Part shown: positions 1 to 8,878 of the stretch, one piece after another
Layout: the number at the start of each line of letters is the position of its first letter
Position numbering within the stretch: position 1 is the stretch's first letter
Assembly: GCA_023436825.1 (NCBI GenBank)
Contig: JAEZHS010000710.1
Location: 1 to 23,852, forward strand
Source of the DNA: Pseudomonadota bacterium
GTDB taxonomy: Bacteria; Pseudomonadota; Alphaproteobacteria; Reyranellales; Reyranellaceae
Direction: 5' to 3'
DNA: 23,852 bases
Translations under genes and position numbers: made by a program
Notes under the pieces: generated by a model
The model's database searches: none
What the model was told of the DNA's origin: nothing
What the model saw: the letters and a program-made list of their open reading frames with translations, nothing else

Positions 1-249
1 GGTCGAGGTGATCTCCGACACCTCGGCGATGCGTCCCAGCCGGCGCTCCAGCGGCGTGGCGACGGAGGTCGCCATCGTCTCCGGGCTGGCGCCGGGCAGG
101 GAGGCGGTGACCAGCACCGTGGGAAACTCCACCTGCGGCAGCGGCGCCACCGGCAGGAAGCGGTAGGCGACGATGCCCAGCAGCAGCACCCCCAGCATCA
201 GCAGCGAGGTGCCGACCGGCCGGTGGATGAAGGGGGCGGAGAGGTTCAT
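1..249 (-). CDS. mdtC: MdtC-like RND multidrug efflux permease, N-terminal fragment (cut by window edge)
   Basis: This is the first 83 codons of an inner-membrane RND (HAE-1 family) proton/drug antiporter subunit; the rest lies left of the window. It begins with a first transmembrane helix (about residues 13-32) followed by the periplasmic stretch [20 protein letters not shown], then the motif [20 protein letters not shown]. This is the pattern of E. coli MdtC rather than MdtB, for example LERRLGRIA where the MdtB-like neighbour has LEQQFAAIP. The ATG at 249 follows the stop of the upstream permease gene by 5 nt and has a GGAG about 9 nt before it, so it is translated from the same message. 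In E. coli, MdtB and MdtC form a heterotrimer with MdtA and an outer-membrane channel; the same arrangement is inferred here. Confidence 0.9.
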   Translation of the reverse strand, partial: MNLSAPFIHRPVGTSLLMLGVLLLGIVAYRFLPVAPLPQVEFPTVLVTASLPGASPETMATSVATPLERRLGRIAEVSEITST

Positions 250-254
250 GGCCG

Positions 255-3200
255 CTACTCCGCCGCCGGCCGCCGGGGCGCGTCCGGCAGAGAGTGTGCG
301 CCCGGCCGGCGCCGCGCACCCCGCAGCCAGGCGCCGAGCCGGTCCATGTAGAGATAGACGACCGGCGTCGTGTAGAGGGTCAGCACCTGCGACAGCAGCA
401 GCCCGCCGACGATGGCGATGCCGAGCGGCCGCCGCAGCTCGGCCCCGGCGCCCTGTTCGAGCGCAAGCGGCAGGGCGCCCAGCAGGGCCGCCATGGTGGT
501 CATCATGATCGGCCGGAAGCGCAGCAGGCAGGCTTCGTGGATCGCCTGCAACGGGCTCTTGCCCTGTTCGCGCTCGGCCACGAGCGCGAAGTCGATCATC
601 ATGATGGCGTTCTTCTTGACGATGCCGATCAGCAGGATGATGCCGATCAGGGCAATGACGCTGAGATCGTAGTGGAAAAGCATCAGCGTCAGGAGCGCGC
701 CGACACCGGCCGAGGGCAGGGCGGACAGAATCGTGATGGGATGGATGTACGATTCGTACAGCATGCCGAGCACGATGTAGACGGCGAGGATGGCGGCTGC
801 GATCAGCAGGGGCGTGGAGCTGAGCGACGATTGGAAGGCTTGCGCCGTGCCCTGGAAGGAGCCGTCGAGCGTGACCGGTGTCTTGAGGTCGGCCTGCACC
901 TGCCGGATGCGCTGCACCGCGTCGCCGAGCGCGACGCCGGGCGCCAGGTTGAACGATATGGTGACTGCCGGGAACTGCCCCTGATGGTTGATGGTGAGCG
1001 GTGCGATCTTGTTGCTGAACTTCGCCACCGTGCTGATCGGCACCTGCGCCCCGTTCGCGCCGGTGACATAGATGCGCGACAGTGCCGCCGGGTCGGACTG
1101 GAAGGACGGCAGCACCTCGAGCACGACCTTGTACTGCGTGCTCGACGCGTAGATGGTCGCCACCTGACGTTGGCCGAAGGCGTCGTACAGGGTCTGGTCG
1201 ATCTGGGCGAGCGACAGGCCGAGCCGCGAGGCGCTGTCGCGGTCGATGTCGATGGCGAGATGCGGCGACGCGACCTGCTGGTCCGACGTCACGTCCTGCA
1301 GCTCGGGCAGCTTGGCCATGGCCTGCTCGATGATCGGCGACCAGTGGTTCAGCTCCTCGCTGTCAGTGGATGTGAGCGTGTACTGGAACTCGGTCTTGGC
1401 AAGCCGGCCGCCGACATTGATGTCCTGGCCGGCCTGCATGAAGTACTTCACCCCGGGCACCTCGGCCACCTTGGGGCGCAGCCGCTGGATGATCTGCTGG
1501 GCCGAGGCGGTGCGCTCGCCGAACGGCTTCAGCTGGATGAACATGCGGGCGGTATTCTCGGCCGAGTTGCCGCCGGTGGACCCGACGAAACCCACGACGC
1601 CCGACACGCCGGGATCCTTCTGGATGATGGCCGAGAGCCTGTTCTGCAGCTCGGCCATGGCGGCGAAGGAGATGTCCTGGCGCGCCTCGGCTTGCCCGAA
1701 GATGAAGCCGGTATCCTGTTCGGGAAAGAAGCCTTTGGGGATCACCACGTAGAGGTATCCGGTGACGAAGATCAGCACGATCGTCGACATCAGGGTGACG
1801 AACTGGTGGCGCAACACCCACTGCAGACCCCGATCGTAGAAGCGCACCGAGGCCTCGAAGGCGTTTTCGCACATCTGGTCGAGGCGCCCGCGCTTGTGGC
1901 CGGTCTGCCGCTTCAGGAAGCGCGCGCACATGACCGGTGTCAGGGTGAGCGATACGAAGGCCGACATGACCACGGCCACGGTGACGGTGACGGCGAATTC
2001 GCGGAACAGCCGTCCGACGATGCCGCCCATGAACAGCAGCGGGATGAACACCGCGATCAGCGAGAAGGTGATCGACACGATGGTGAAGCCGATCTGGCCG
2101 GCTCCCTTCAACGCCGCATCGAACGGCCGCTCGCCCTCCTCGATGTAGCGTACGATGTTCTCGATCATGACGATCGCATCGTCGACGACGAAGCCCACCG
2201 CGATGGTGAGGCCCATGAGGCTGAGATTGTCGATGCTGTAGCCTGCCACGTACATGACGCCGAACGTGCCCACCAGCGCCAACGGCACGGTGATCGACGG
2301 AATGATCGTGGCCCACAAGTGGCGAAGGAAGATGAAGATCACCATCACCACCAGGCCGACCGTCAGGATCAGGGTGAACTCGACATCGATCACCGAGTCG
2401 CGGATCGACTGCGATCGATCCGACACCAGATCGACGCGTACAGTCGGCGGCACCGAGGCGAGCAGCCTCGGCATCATGGACTTGATCTGGTCGACGACCT
2501 CGACGGTGTTGGCGCCGGGTTGGCGGAAGATCAGAAGGAGCTCGCTGCGCTTTCCGCCGTACCAGGCGCCGGTGCGGGGCGCCTTGGTGGCATCGACGAC
2601 GTTGGCCACGTCCTCCAGCTTGACCGGGGCGCCGTTGCGATAGGCGACGATGATGTTGCGGTAGCCCGCGGCATGGAAGAGCTGGTCGTTGGTATCGATG
2701 GTGATAGACCGATGCTCGTTCTCGAGATTGCCCTTGGCCTGGTTTATGGTGGCGCTGGAAAGGGCGTTACGCACTTCTTCCAGGCCGATGCCATGGGCGG
2801 CAAGCGCTGCCGGATTGGCCTGGACGCGTACCGCGAAGTCTTGTTGGCCGGCGACGAGCACTTGCGACACGCCGGCCACCGCCGAGATCTTCTGCGCCAG
2901 GATGGTGTAGGCGTAATCGTCGACCTTGTAGATCGGCAGCGCGTCGGAAGAGACCGCGTAGATCAGTATGGCGCGGTCGGCCGGGTTGACCTTGCGGTAG
3001 GTCGGCGGATTGGGCAGGTCCTTGGGCAGCAGGCCGCTTGCCGCATTGATAGCGGTCTGCACGTCGGTCGCGGCCCCGTCGATGCTGCGGCCGAGATCGA
3101 ACTGCAGCGTGATCGACGTGGTGCCGAGGCCGCTGGTCGAATTCATGGAGGCGAGGCCCGGAATGGCGGCAAACTGCTGCTCGAGCGGCGTCGCGACCGA

Positions 3201-3383
3201 AGAGGCCATGGTTTCGGGGCTGGCGCCGGGCAGGGTCGCCGACACGGTGATGGTCGGGAAGTCGACATTGGGCAGCGCCGCGACGGGCAATAGATTGTAG
3301 GTCGCCGCACCGAACACCAGCAGTCCCAGCATCATCAACGAGGTGGCGATCGGCCGGCGGACATAAGTCTCGGAGATGTTCAT
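255..3383 (-). CDS. mdtB: MdtB-like RND multidrug efflux permease
   Basis: This 1042-residue inner-membrane drug/proton antiporter has the full length usual for the HAE-1 RND family. Visible landmarks are the first transmembrane helix near residues 10-30, two large periplasmic loops, and the TM4 proton-relay pair D401-D402 in [14 protein letters not shown]923-K924 in [16 protein letters not shown] (TM10) includes the Lys that pairs with those acids in AcrB. Stretches such as [34 protein letters not shown] and [20 protein letters not shown] follow E. coli MdtB closely. The gene starts 6 nt after the adaptor stop and ends 5 nt before the MdtC-like gene, so all three form one leftward operon. 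Substrates cannot be read from sequence; bile salts and novobiocin are exported by the E. coli relative. No TolC-like gene is visible and it would be supplied from left of the window or elsewhere. Confidence 0.96.
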   Translation of the reverse strand: MNISETYVRRPIATSLMMLGLLVFGAATYNLLPVAALPNVDFPTITVSATLPGASPETMASSVATPLEQQFAAIPGLASMNSTSGLGTTSITLQFDLGRSIDGAATDVQTAINAASGLLPKDLPNPPTYRKVNPADRAILIYAVSSDALPIYKVDDYAYTILAQKISAVAGVSQVLVAGQQDFAVRVQANPAALAAHGIGLEEVRNALSSATINQAKGNLENEHRSITIDTNDQLFHAAGYRNIIVAYRNGAPVKLEDVANVVDATKAPRTGAWYGGKRSELLLIFRQPGANTVEVVDQIKSMMPRLLASVPPTVRVDLVSDRSQSIRDSVIDVEFTLILTVGLVVMVIFIFLRHLWATIIPSITVPLALVGTFGVMYVAGYSIDNLSLMGLTIAVGFVVDDAIVMIENIVRYIEEGERPFDAALKGAGQIGFTIVSITFSLIAVFIPLLFMGGIVGRLFREFAVTVTVAVVMSAFVSLTLTPVMCARFLKRQTGHKRGRLDQMCENAFEASVRFYDRGLQWVLRHQFVTLMSTIVLIFVTGYLYVVIPKGFFPEQDTGFIFGQAEARQDISFAAMAELQNRLSAIIQKDPGVSGVVGFVGSTGGNSAENTARMFIQLKPFGERTASAQQIIQRLRPKVAEVPGVKYFMQAGQDINVGGRLAKTEFQYTLTSTDSEELNHWSPIIEQAMAKLPELQDVTSDQQVASPHLAIDIDRDSASRLGLSLAQIDQTLYDAFGQRQVATIYASSTQYKVVLEVLPSFQSDPAALSRIYVTGANGAQVPISTVAKFSNKIAPLTINHQGQFPAVTISFNLAPGVALGDAVQRIRQVQADLKTPVTLDGSFQGTAQAFQSSLSSTPLLIAAAILAVYIVLGMLYESYIHPITILSALPSAGVGALLTLMLFHYDLSVIALIGIILLIGIVKKNAIMMIDFALVAEREQGKSPLQAIHEACLLRFRPIMMTTMAALLGALPLALEQGAGAELRRPLGIAIVGGLLLSQVLTLYTTPVVYLYMDRLGAWLRGARRRPGAHSLPDAPRRPAAE

Positions 3384-3389
3384 GACCGT

Positions 3390-4559
3390 TCAGCCGTCTT
3401 TGCCCGCGGCCGCCGCCTGTCCGGCAGGTGGCGCCGTGTCGGTCTTTACTCGCGAGCCTTCGGAGAGCCGGTATTGGCCGTCGACCACGACCTTGTCGCC
3501 GCTGGCGAGTCCGCGAGCGACGACGGCAACGCCGTCCTGCATGCTGGCGACCTCGACGGAGTGGCGTTTCACGGTATTGTCCGGGTTCACTGTGTAGGCG
3601 TAGTAGCCCGCCGGGCCCTGCATGATCGCGCGCTCGGGAACCGTGACGGCGCCGACGCGCACGTCGATCACCAGGCGCACGTTGACGAACTCGCCCGGCC
3701 ACAGCCGCTCGTCGGCATTCTCGAAGGTGGCTTTGAGGCGCAATGTCCCCGTTGCCGCGTCGATCTGATTGTCGATCAGGGTGAGCTTGCCCTGAGACAG
3801 CTGCGTCTTGTCGTCGGCGGCAAAGGCCATGACCGTGAGCGGGGCCGCGGCCTGCGCACGCCGGACCGAGTCCGCGACGTCCTGCGGCACGGTGAAGTTC
3901 ACGAAGATCGGCTTGATCTGCGTGATGTTGACCAGCGGCACCGGCTGGTTCGCAGCCAGGACGTTGCCGACATCGACCAGGCGCTGGCCCGTGCGTCCGT
4001 CGATCGGCGCGCGGATCTCGGTGTAGTCGAGATTGACCCTGGCCGTGTCGATGGTCGCCTGATCGAGCGCGATGGTCGCGGTCAGAGCGGCGACGGTGGC
4101 CTGCTGCTGGTCGAAGCTCTGGCGCGACTGGTAGCCTTGGCCGATCAGCTTGCCGTAGCGTTCGAGATCGAGCTTGGCGCCCGCAAGCTGGGCCTCGTCG
4201 CGCTGCTTGGCGGCGTTGGCGTGATCGAGGGCGGCCTGGAACGGTGCACGGTCGATTCCGAACAGAAGGTCGCCGGCCTTGACGTACTGGCCTTCGGTGA
4301 AGGCGACCTTGACGATCTGACCGTCGACGCGGGTCTTCACGGCGACTGTCTCGTATGCCTGGACGGTCCCGATGCCTCGCACCAGCACCGGCATGTCCTT
4401 GGTGGCGGCGATGTCCGTCACGACGGGAACCGGAGGCACCTGCGCCGACGCCGCACGCGCCCGATCTCGGCCCATTTCGGAGACGATGAACCAGCCCGAG
4501 ACGATCAGGCCGGCCACCAGGCCGACCGCCCCAATCTTGGACAAAGTGCCCTTGTTCAT
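3390..4559 (-). CDS. mdtA: MdtA-like RND periplasmic adaptor (membrane fusion protein)
   Basis: This adaptor bridges the RND permeases and an outer-membrane channel. Starting at the ATG at 4559 it has 389 residues: a short basic N-terminus, a signal-anchor helix (about residues 8-27) and no lipobox cysteine. A barrel-sandwich half-motif (GQIVKVAFTEGQYVKAGDLL) follows, then an alpha-helical hairpin rich in Gln and Ala, the second half-motif (IRAPIDGRTGQRLVDVGNVL), and beta-barrel and membrane-proximal domains (LWPGEFVNVRLVI, VTVPERAIMQG). I prefer 4559 over in-frame ATGs at 4574 and 4598 because GGAG lies 9 nt upstream and the protein then begins directly with the basic, hydrophobic anchor. 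It is the first gene of the leftward efflux operon. The palindrome at 4614-4631 sits about 55 nt upstream and could be its operator. No regulator gene is visible nearby. Confidence 0.92.
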   Translation of the reverse strand: MNKGTLSKIGAVGLVAGLIVSGWFIVSEMGRDRARAASAQVPPVPVVTDIAATKDMPVLVRGIGTVQAYETVAVKTRVDGQIVKVAFTEGQYVKAGDLLFGIDRAPFQAALDHANAAKQRDEAQLAGAKLDLERYGKLIGQGYQSRQSFDQQQATVAALTATIALDQATIDTARVNLDYTEIRAPIDGRTGQRLVDVGNVLAANQPVPLVNITQIKPIFVNFTVPQDVADSVRRAQAAAPLTVMAFAADDKTQLSQGKLTLIDNQIDAATGTLRLKATFENADERLWPGEFVNVRLVIDVRVGAVTVPERAIMQGPAGYYAYTVNPDNTVKRHSVEVASMQDGVAVVARGLASGDKVVVDGQYRLSEGSRVKTDTAPPAGQAAAAGKDG

Positions 4560-4613
4560 GCGTGCAAGCTCCATCGACGGAGACCACTCAAAGTGCATCC
4601 GCTTTTGTGGCGA

Positions 4614-4631
4614 CTACGTGGCTGTACGTAG
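4614..4631. promoter_or_regulatory. Operator-like palindrome CTACGT-N6-ACGTAG
   Basis: Two perfect 6-nt inverted arms, CTACGT and ACGTAG, are separated by GGCTGT. The 18-nt size and spacing are what a dimeric helix-turn-helix repressor (TetR or MarR style) would bind. It lies about 55 nt upstream of the mdtA-like start and about 170 nt from the chaA-like start, so control of the efflux operon is the simplest guess. The binding protein is unknown. Confidence 0.35.
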
Positions 4632-4740
4632 CGAGCCGTCCGCCGTGCCTGAGAATTCGCCGTATGATGCCGAATTGCCGCAGATGATCACGGCCAATTG
4701 CGCGAGCGTGTCACTCGAACCGCGGAGGTCAGCTTCGCCT

Positions 4741-4790
4741 CTCTCGCAAAGCTCGCGAATGTCGTGCCATATTCAGTTCTTGTGCGAGAG
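4741..4790 (+). promoter_or_regulatory. Inverted repeat in the chaA-like leader, possible RBS-masking hairpin
   Basis: CTCTCGCA (4741-4748) is the exact reverse complement of TGCGAGAG (4783-4790), with 34 nt between. The right arm ends 12 nt before the ATG at 4803 and includes the purine-rich GAGAG, the nearest thing to a ribosome binding site. If transcribed, pairing of the arms could limit translation of the antiporter. The long loop makes a simple hairpin only moderately stable, so this is a suggestion. Confidence 0.3.
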
Positions 4791-4802
4791 CGGGGCAGCG
4801 GA

Positions 4803-5891
4803 ATGGCGGGCCATTATCGGGTGTTGCTCTGGCGGATCGTGCCGCTGACAGGCCTTGCGGTGGCCTTTGTCCTGCCCATGCTCGCAACCTACGCCGCCGC
4901 GCTGAATCTGGCGCTCCCTGTGCTGGGAGTGCTCGTGCTGATGGGCGTGGTATTCGCCTGTGTCTGGCACGCCGACATCATCGCCCACAGGACTGGCGAG
5001 CCCTACGGCACGCTTGTCTTGACCGTCGCCGTGACCGTGATCGAGGTCGCGCTCATCCTTTCGATCATGCTGGCGGGTGAGGGCAAACCGACGCTGGCTC
5101 GCGAGACGGTCTTCTCGGTGATCATGCTCGTGTGCAACGGAGTCGTCGGCCTCTGCCTGATCCTGGGTGGCCTGCGTTACGGCGAGTTGGGCTTCCGACT
5201 GCCCGGCGCCAGCGCCTACCTTGTGGTTCTGATGCCGCTTGCGACGCTGACGCTGATCCTGCCGACCTGGACGACCAGCGTCCCCGGACCGTTCTATACC
5301 ACGTCGCAACTCGCCTTCGTCAGCCTGGTGACGATCATCCTGTACGGCGTTTTCCTCTACGTGCAGACCGTGCGCCATCGCGACTACTTCTTGTCCGACC
5401 TCGGGGGCGCTTCGGACCATCATGTGCCGCCCGGCCAACGTCAGCTCTGGGAAAGCGTCGTGCTGTTGCTGGTCGGGCTGGTGGCTGTCGTGCTGCTCGC
5501 CAAGGGGGTTGCCGGGTCGATCGAGACGGCGGTCGAGGCGATCGGCGCACCGACCGAGGCCGTAGGTCTTCTGGTGGCGGTGCTGGTGTTGTTGCCCGAG
5601 ACGGTCGCCGCCTTGCGCGCCGCCCGACGCAACGAACTGCAGAAGAGCCTCAATCTCGCCCTCGGCTCTTCGCTCGCCACGATCGGCCTCACCATTCCCG
5701 CCGTATCGCTGCTCGCGATCGCCTTGCACCAGCCACTCGAGCTCGGCGTCGACATGCACGACACCGTCCTTCTCCTGCTGACCTTCGCCGTCAGCCTCGT
5801 GACCTTCGGCGGGGGCCGCACCAACATCCTGCCGGGCTTCGTGCATCTTGTGCTGTTCGCGGTGTTCGCCTTCATGGTTTTCGTTCCGTGA
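4803..5891 (+). CDS. chaA: ChaA-type calcium/sodium:proton antiporter
   Basis: This 362-residue polytopic inner-membrane antiporter of the CaCA superfamily is close to the 366 residues of E. coli ChaA, which expels Ca2+, Na+ or K+ in exchange for protons. Matches to ChaA include HADIIAHRTGEPYGTLVLT, the first alpha-repeat VTVIEVALILSIM with E81, the second repeat LVLLPETVAALRAARRNE with E266, then LNLALGSSLATIGLTIPAV and the C-terminal GGGRTNILPGFVHLVLFA. The acidic cluster of the E. coli central loop is reduced here to a short LSDLGGASDHHVPP segment. The ATG at 4803 fits the ChaA N-terminus; an in-frame TTG at 4698 would add 35 non-hydrophobic residues with no family support. The gene is divergent from the efflux operon and 67 nt upstream of the RraA-like gene, possibly cotranscribed with it. 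Confidence 0.93.
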   Translation: MAGHYRVLLWRIVPLTGLAVAFVLPMLATYAAALNLALPVLGVLVLMGVVFACVWHADIIAHRTGEPYGTLVLTVAVTVIEVALILSIMLAGEGKPTLARETVFSVIMLVCNGVVGLCLILGGLRYGELGFRLPGASAYLVVLMPLATLTLILPTWTTSVPGPFYTTSQLAFVSLVTIILYGVFLYVQTVRHRDYFLSDLGGASDHHVPPGQRQLWESVVLLLVGLVAVVLLAKGVAGSIETAVEAIGAPTEAVGLLVAVLVLLPETVAALRAARRNELQKSLNLALGSSLATIGLTIPAVSLLAIALHQPLELGVDMHDTVLLLLTFAVSLVTFGGGRTNILPGFVHLVLFAVFAFMVFVP

Positions 5892-5958
5892 GCATGGGCT
5901 CTTGCCGCCGGGCTCCATTCGCGCAAGAACGGCACTTCGACAACAGGGGGAACGCTCC

Positions 5959-6702
5959 ATGCCCGATACGTCCATGACTCTGTCCGACGACATCTTCGCC
6001 GAGCTGCGCAAGATCGACACGCCCACGATCACCAACGTGGTGGCGACCTATCCCAAGAATCCTTTGTGCCTGGGTCTCTACAATCCGTGGACCGAGAACT
6101 GGTACAGCGACAGCACCATCCGCTGCCTCTATCCCGAGATGGGGCCGATCGTCGGTTACGCCGTGACCTGCGTTTACGGTCTGCCCGATCCCAACTTCGC
6201 CGGTCGGCTGTCGTTCATGGACGTGGTCGATGCACTCGACGCCATGAAGAAACCGACGATCCTGGTGATTCAGCAGAAATGGCCGCCGGAGCTGCACAAC
6301 AAGGCGGGCCTTGCAGGTGAGATGATGGTCAGCTCGATGATGGCCGTGGGCTGCGTCGGCATGATCTCCAATGGTCCGTCGCGCGATATCGACGCCATCC
6401 GCAAGCTTCGTTTCCAGCTCCTGCTGGGCGGCGTCACAGCGGGCCACGGCGAGATGGCGGTGCAGGCGGTGAACGTCCCGGTCTCGATCGGCGGGATGGA
6501 CGTGGCGCCGGGTGAGCTCATCCACATGGACGAGAACGGCGCCGTAAAGTTCCCGCCGGCGCATGCGGAGGTGGTCGTCAAGAACGCCCGTGCCATGCTC
6601 GACGACGAGGCGCGCCGCTTGGTGCTCCTGCGCAAGGCGCGTACGGCGGCAGAGGTGCGTGCCGCCAATTCCGGTGGGGCCTATACACAAAAGAAGAGCT
6701 GA
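5959..6702 (+). CDS. RraA / HMG-aldolase-like family protein
   Basis: This 247-residue soluble protein belongs to the RraA-like fold family. Members include 4-hydroxy-4-methyl-2-oxoglutarate/4-carboxy-4-hydroxy-2-oxoadipate aldolases and the RNase E inhibitor RraA. The family signature is visible: a glycine-rich loop (HNKAGLAGEMMVSSMM), then GCVGMISNGPSRDIDAIRKL with the Arg142-Asp143 pair used by the aldolases for substrate and metal binding, then VPVSIGGMDVAPGELIHMD and DENGAVKFP. Presence of the RD pair favours a metal-dependent lyase over a pure RNase E regulator, but no aromatic-degradation genes are nearby, so the substrate is open. It is longer than E. coli RraA (161 residues) because of an N-terminal extension of about 90 residues. 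The ATG at 5959 has AGGGGGAA upstream. Its stop is 9 nt before the adenylyl cyclase gene, which suggests cotranscription. Confidence 0.85.
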   Translation: MPDTSMTLSDDIFAELRKIDTPTITNVVATYPKNPLCLGLYNPWTENWYSDSTIRCLYPEMGPIVGYAVTCVYGLPDPNFAGRLSFMDVVDALDAMKKPTILVIQQKWPPELHNKAGLAGEMMVSSMMAVGCVGMISNGPSRDIDAIRKLRFQLLLGGVTAGHGEMAVQAVNVPVSIGGMDVAPGELIHMDENGAVKFPPAHAEVVVKNARAMLDDEARRLVLLRKARTAAEVRAANSGGAYTQKKS

Positions 6703-6711
6703 CGTTACGTC

Positions 6712-8832
6712 ATGGCCGACGCGACGGCCGTTCAACCAACGCGCTGGGGTCTGGCGGCGAAGCTGTTCGCCGTCCTGATCCTGCTGGGCGCCGTCGCCGT
6801 GCTGATCACCGGCAGCCTGGGTTACGTCAGGGCGCGCGAAGCGCTCGAGCAGACGATCTTCAATCAGCTCACGGCGACTCGCGAAAGCAAGGCGCACCAG
6901 GTCACGATCTATTTCCGGACCATCCGCGCCGACCTGCGCCTGCTCTCGGCGTCGAAGATGGTGGTCGACGCGATGCGCGGCTTCCGCGAAGCCGTCGACG
7001 AACTGGACGCCCGGCCGGTACCCGCGGACGTACGCGAAACCGTCGTCAACTGGTACGAAGCCGACTACATGCCCATGGTGCGCCGCCTGCTCGGCCCCAA
7101 TCAGCCGGTGCAGGAGTTCCTGCCGGTCGGGGCTGCACCATACTTTCTCCAGGACTGGTATATCGTCGACAACCCGCATCCCAAGGAACGGCGAAAGCTC
7201 GTCGACCAGGCGGGTGAGGGGACCTACGCCAAGCTGCACGCACTCTATCATCCGCTGCTGCGCACTGCGGCCTCGACGCTGAACTTTGCCGACCTGCTGC
7301 TGGTCGATCCGCGGACCGGCCGGATCATTTATACGGTCGAGAAAGAGCCCGAGTTCGGCACCTCGTTGAGGGCCGGTCCCTACCGCCGGTCCAATCTGGC
7401 GGTCGCGGTGGCCCGTTGTGCCCAGACGCCCGACCCGTCGATGACCTGCCTGGAGGATTTCTCAGACTACATGCCGGCGAACGGCGCGCCGCAAGCATTC
7501 ATGGCCGCGCCCGTCATCGACCAGGGGGTGGTCATCGGCGTGCTGGTGGCCCAGCTCTCGATCGACGAGATCGACAATATCGTGACCGGCGGCAAGCGTT
7601 GGCAGCATGAGGGCTTCGGCGCAACTGGTGAGGCCTATCTGGTAGGACCCGATCTTCTGGTCCGCTCGAGCCCACGCACGTTTTTCGAGAATCGCGACGT
7701 CTATTTCAAGGAACTGAAGGGCGGCCAGACGTCTGACGAGGACATCGAGGACATTCGCCGCTACGGCACGCCCGTCCTGCAACAGAAGGTCGACACCCAG
7801 GCCAGCCGTGCCGCCCTGGGCGGTGTCGAAGGCACTGGCGAGATCATCGGCTATCGCGGCATCCCGACGTTGGCGTCATGGGGACCAGTGCGGATCTCGG
7901 GCGTCAAATGGGCGCTGATCGTCAAGATCGACGCCTCCGAAGCCTTTGCCCCGGTCCATCGTCTCGAGCGCGATCTGATGATCGTGGGCGGCGTGGCGTT
8001 GATCGTGGTGCTGGTGACCGGGGCCTGGCTCTCGCGGTCGCTGCTGGGGCCATTGCGGGAGCTCACGGCCGGCGTGCGCCGGTTCGCCGCCGGCGACCAC
8101 AATGCCCATGTGCCGGTACGCACGCGCGACGAGATTGGTCAACTTTGCGCGGCCTTCAACGGGATGGTCGACGAGATCAGCGAGAAGAATGTCCTTATCG
8201 AAAGCAAGAATCGCGAAAACGAGGAACTGCTGCTGAACGTCCTGCCGGCGCCGATCGCCAACCGCCTGCGCGGCGGCGAGAAGGGCATCGCCGACGGTTT
8301 TGGCGAGGTTACGGTGGCTTTTGCCGATCTGGTCGGTTTCACAGCCATGTCGTCGGAGATGCCGCCGGCCGAGGTCGTGACGCTCCTGAACGGCCTGTTC
8401 AGCCGCTTCGACGAGGCCGCCCGCGAACTTGGCATTGAGAAGATCAAGACAGTCGGCGACGCCTACATGGCCGTATGCGGTCTGCCGGTGGCGGTGCCCG
8501 ATCATGCCGCGCGCATGGTGCGCATGGCGATCCGCATGGTGCACATTACCCGGGAACACGCACTGGAATACAGGGTCTCGATGAAGCTCAGGGTCGGCAT
8601 CAACAGCGGGCCGGTCGTGGCCGGCGTTATCGGCAAGAGCAAGTACATCTACGATCTATGGGGAGACACGGTGAACCTGGCGAGCCGTATGGAGTCGGGC
8701 GGCCTGCCCGACATGATCCAAGTCACGCGCCCGGTCTATGAGGCGCTGAAGGACCAGTTCACGTTCGAGCCGCGCGGCGAGATCGAGGTCAAGGGCAAGG
8801 GCAATGTCGAGGCATGGCTGCTCAAGATGTAG
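6712..8832 (+). CDS. Membrane class III adenylyl cyclase with extracytoplasmic Cache-like sensor and HAMP
   Basis: This 706-residue receptor cyclase makes cAMP from ATP. It has TM1 (about 13-34), a large periplasmic region of about 385 residues resembling Cache sensors (RESKAHQVTIYFRTIRADLR at its start), TM2 (about 421-442) and HAMP (about 442-495). The transducer helix ELLLNVLPAPIANRLR precedes the catalytic domain (about 533-706). Catalytic residues are complete: metal-binding D539 (FADLVGFT) and D583 (KTVGDAYMA), purine-selecting K579 and D648 (YDLWGD), and transition-state N655 and R659 (NLASRM). The Lys/Asp pair predicts adenylyl rather than guanylyl activity; guanylyl cyclases carry Glu and Cys there. 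A homodimer is expected because every residue is in one chain. The start at 6712 lies 9 nt after the RraA-like gene and has only a weak ribosome site, consistent with translational coupling. The ligand is unknown. Confidence 0.93.
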   Translation: MADATAVQPTRWGLAAKLFAVLILLGAVAVLITGSLGYVRAREALEQTIFNQLTATRESKAHQVTIYFRTIRADLRLLSASKMVVDAMRGFREAVDELDARPVPADVRETVVNWYEADYMPMVRRLLGPNQPVQEFLPVGAAPYFLQDWYIVDNPHPKERRKLVDQAGEGTYAKLHALYHPLLRTAASTLNFADLLLVDPRTGRIIYTVEKEPEFGTSLRAGPYRRSNLAVAVARCAQTPDPSMTCLEDFSDYMPANGAPQAFMAAPVIDQGVVIGVLVAQLSIDEIDNIVTGGKRWQHEGFGATGEAYLVGPDLLVRSSPRTFFENRDVYFKELKGGQTSDEDIEDIRRYGTPVLQQKVDTQASRAALGGVEGTGEIIGYRGIPTLASWGPVRISGVKWALIVKIDASEAFAPVHRLERDLMIVGGVALIVVLVTGAWLSRSLLGPLRELTAGVRRFAAGDHNAHVPVRTRDEIGQLCAAFNGMVDEISEKNVLIESKNRENEELLLNVLPAPIANRLRGGEKGIADGFGEVTVAFADLVGFTAMSSEMPPAEVVTLLNGLFSRFDEAARELGIEKIKTVGDAYMAVCGLPVAVPDHAARMVRMAIRMVHITREHALEYRVSMKLRVGINSGPVVAGVIGKSKYIYDLWGDTVNLASRMESGGLPDMIQVTRPVYEALKDQFTFEPRGEIEVKGKGNVEAWLLKM

Positions 8833-8863
8833 CTTCGCGCCCCTTGCATCCCGCCGGAAGTTG

Positions 8864-8874
8864 GCGATTATCGC
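8864..8874. promoter_or_regulatory. Short perfect palindrome GCGAT-T-ATCGC before the ialB-like RBS
   Basis: An 11-nt perfect palindrome lies 4 nt before the strong ribosome binding site of the next gene, inside the 65-nt gap after the cyclase gene. It may be a protein site or chance; a palindrome this short is expected now and then in GC-rich DNA. Confidence 0.15.
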
Positions 8875-8878
8875 GTCC

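Larger units (their letters stand above)
4560..4802. promoter_or_regulatory. Divergent control region between mdtA-like and chaA-like genes
   Basis: This roughly 240-nt region separates the leftward efflux operon from the rightward antiporter gene and must hold promoters for both. I see no convincing sigma-70 -35/-10 pair; the best -10-like hexamer on the plus strand is CATATT at 4768-4773, without a matching -35. It does contain two inverted repeats, listed separately. In-frame extensions of both genes into it (ATG 4598 on the minus strand, TTG 4698 on the plus strand) are possible but less likely than the starts chosen. Confidence 0.55.

Noticed and set aside
294..3293. 999-codon open frame on the plus strand, antisense to the mdtB-like gene
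   Set aside because: It is Arg/His/Asp/Gln-rich with no recognisable domain and mirrors the codon bias of the strong permease gene. Such antisense frames are common in GC-rich DNA.
4560..4598. N-terminal extension of the mdtA-like protein from ATG 4598
   Set aside because: It adds 13 residues before the basic, hydrophobic anchor and lacks a ribosome site as good as that of ATG 4559. It cannot be fully excluded.
4698..4802. N-terminal extension of the chaA-like protein from TTG 4698
   Set aside because: It gives a non-homologous, rare-start extension that runs through the inverted repeat region. ATG 4803 matches the family length.
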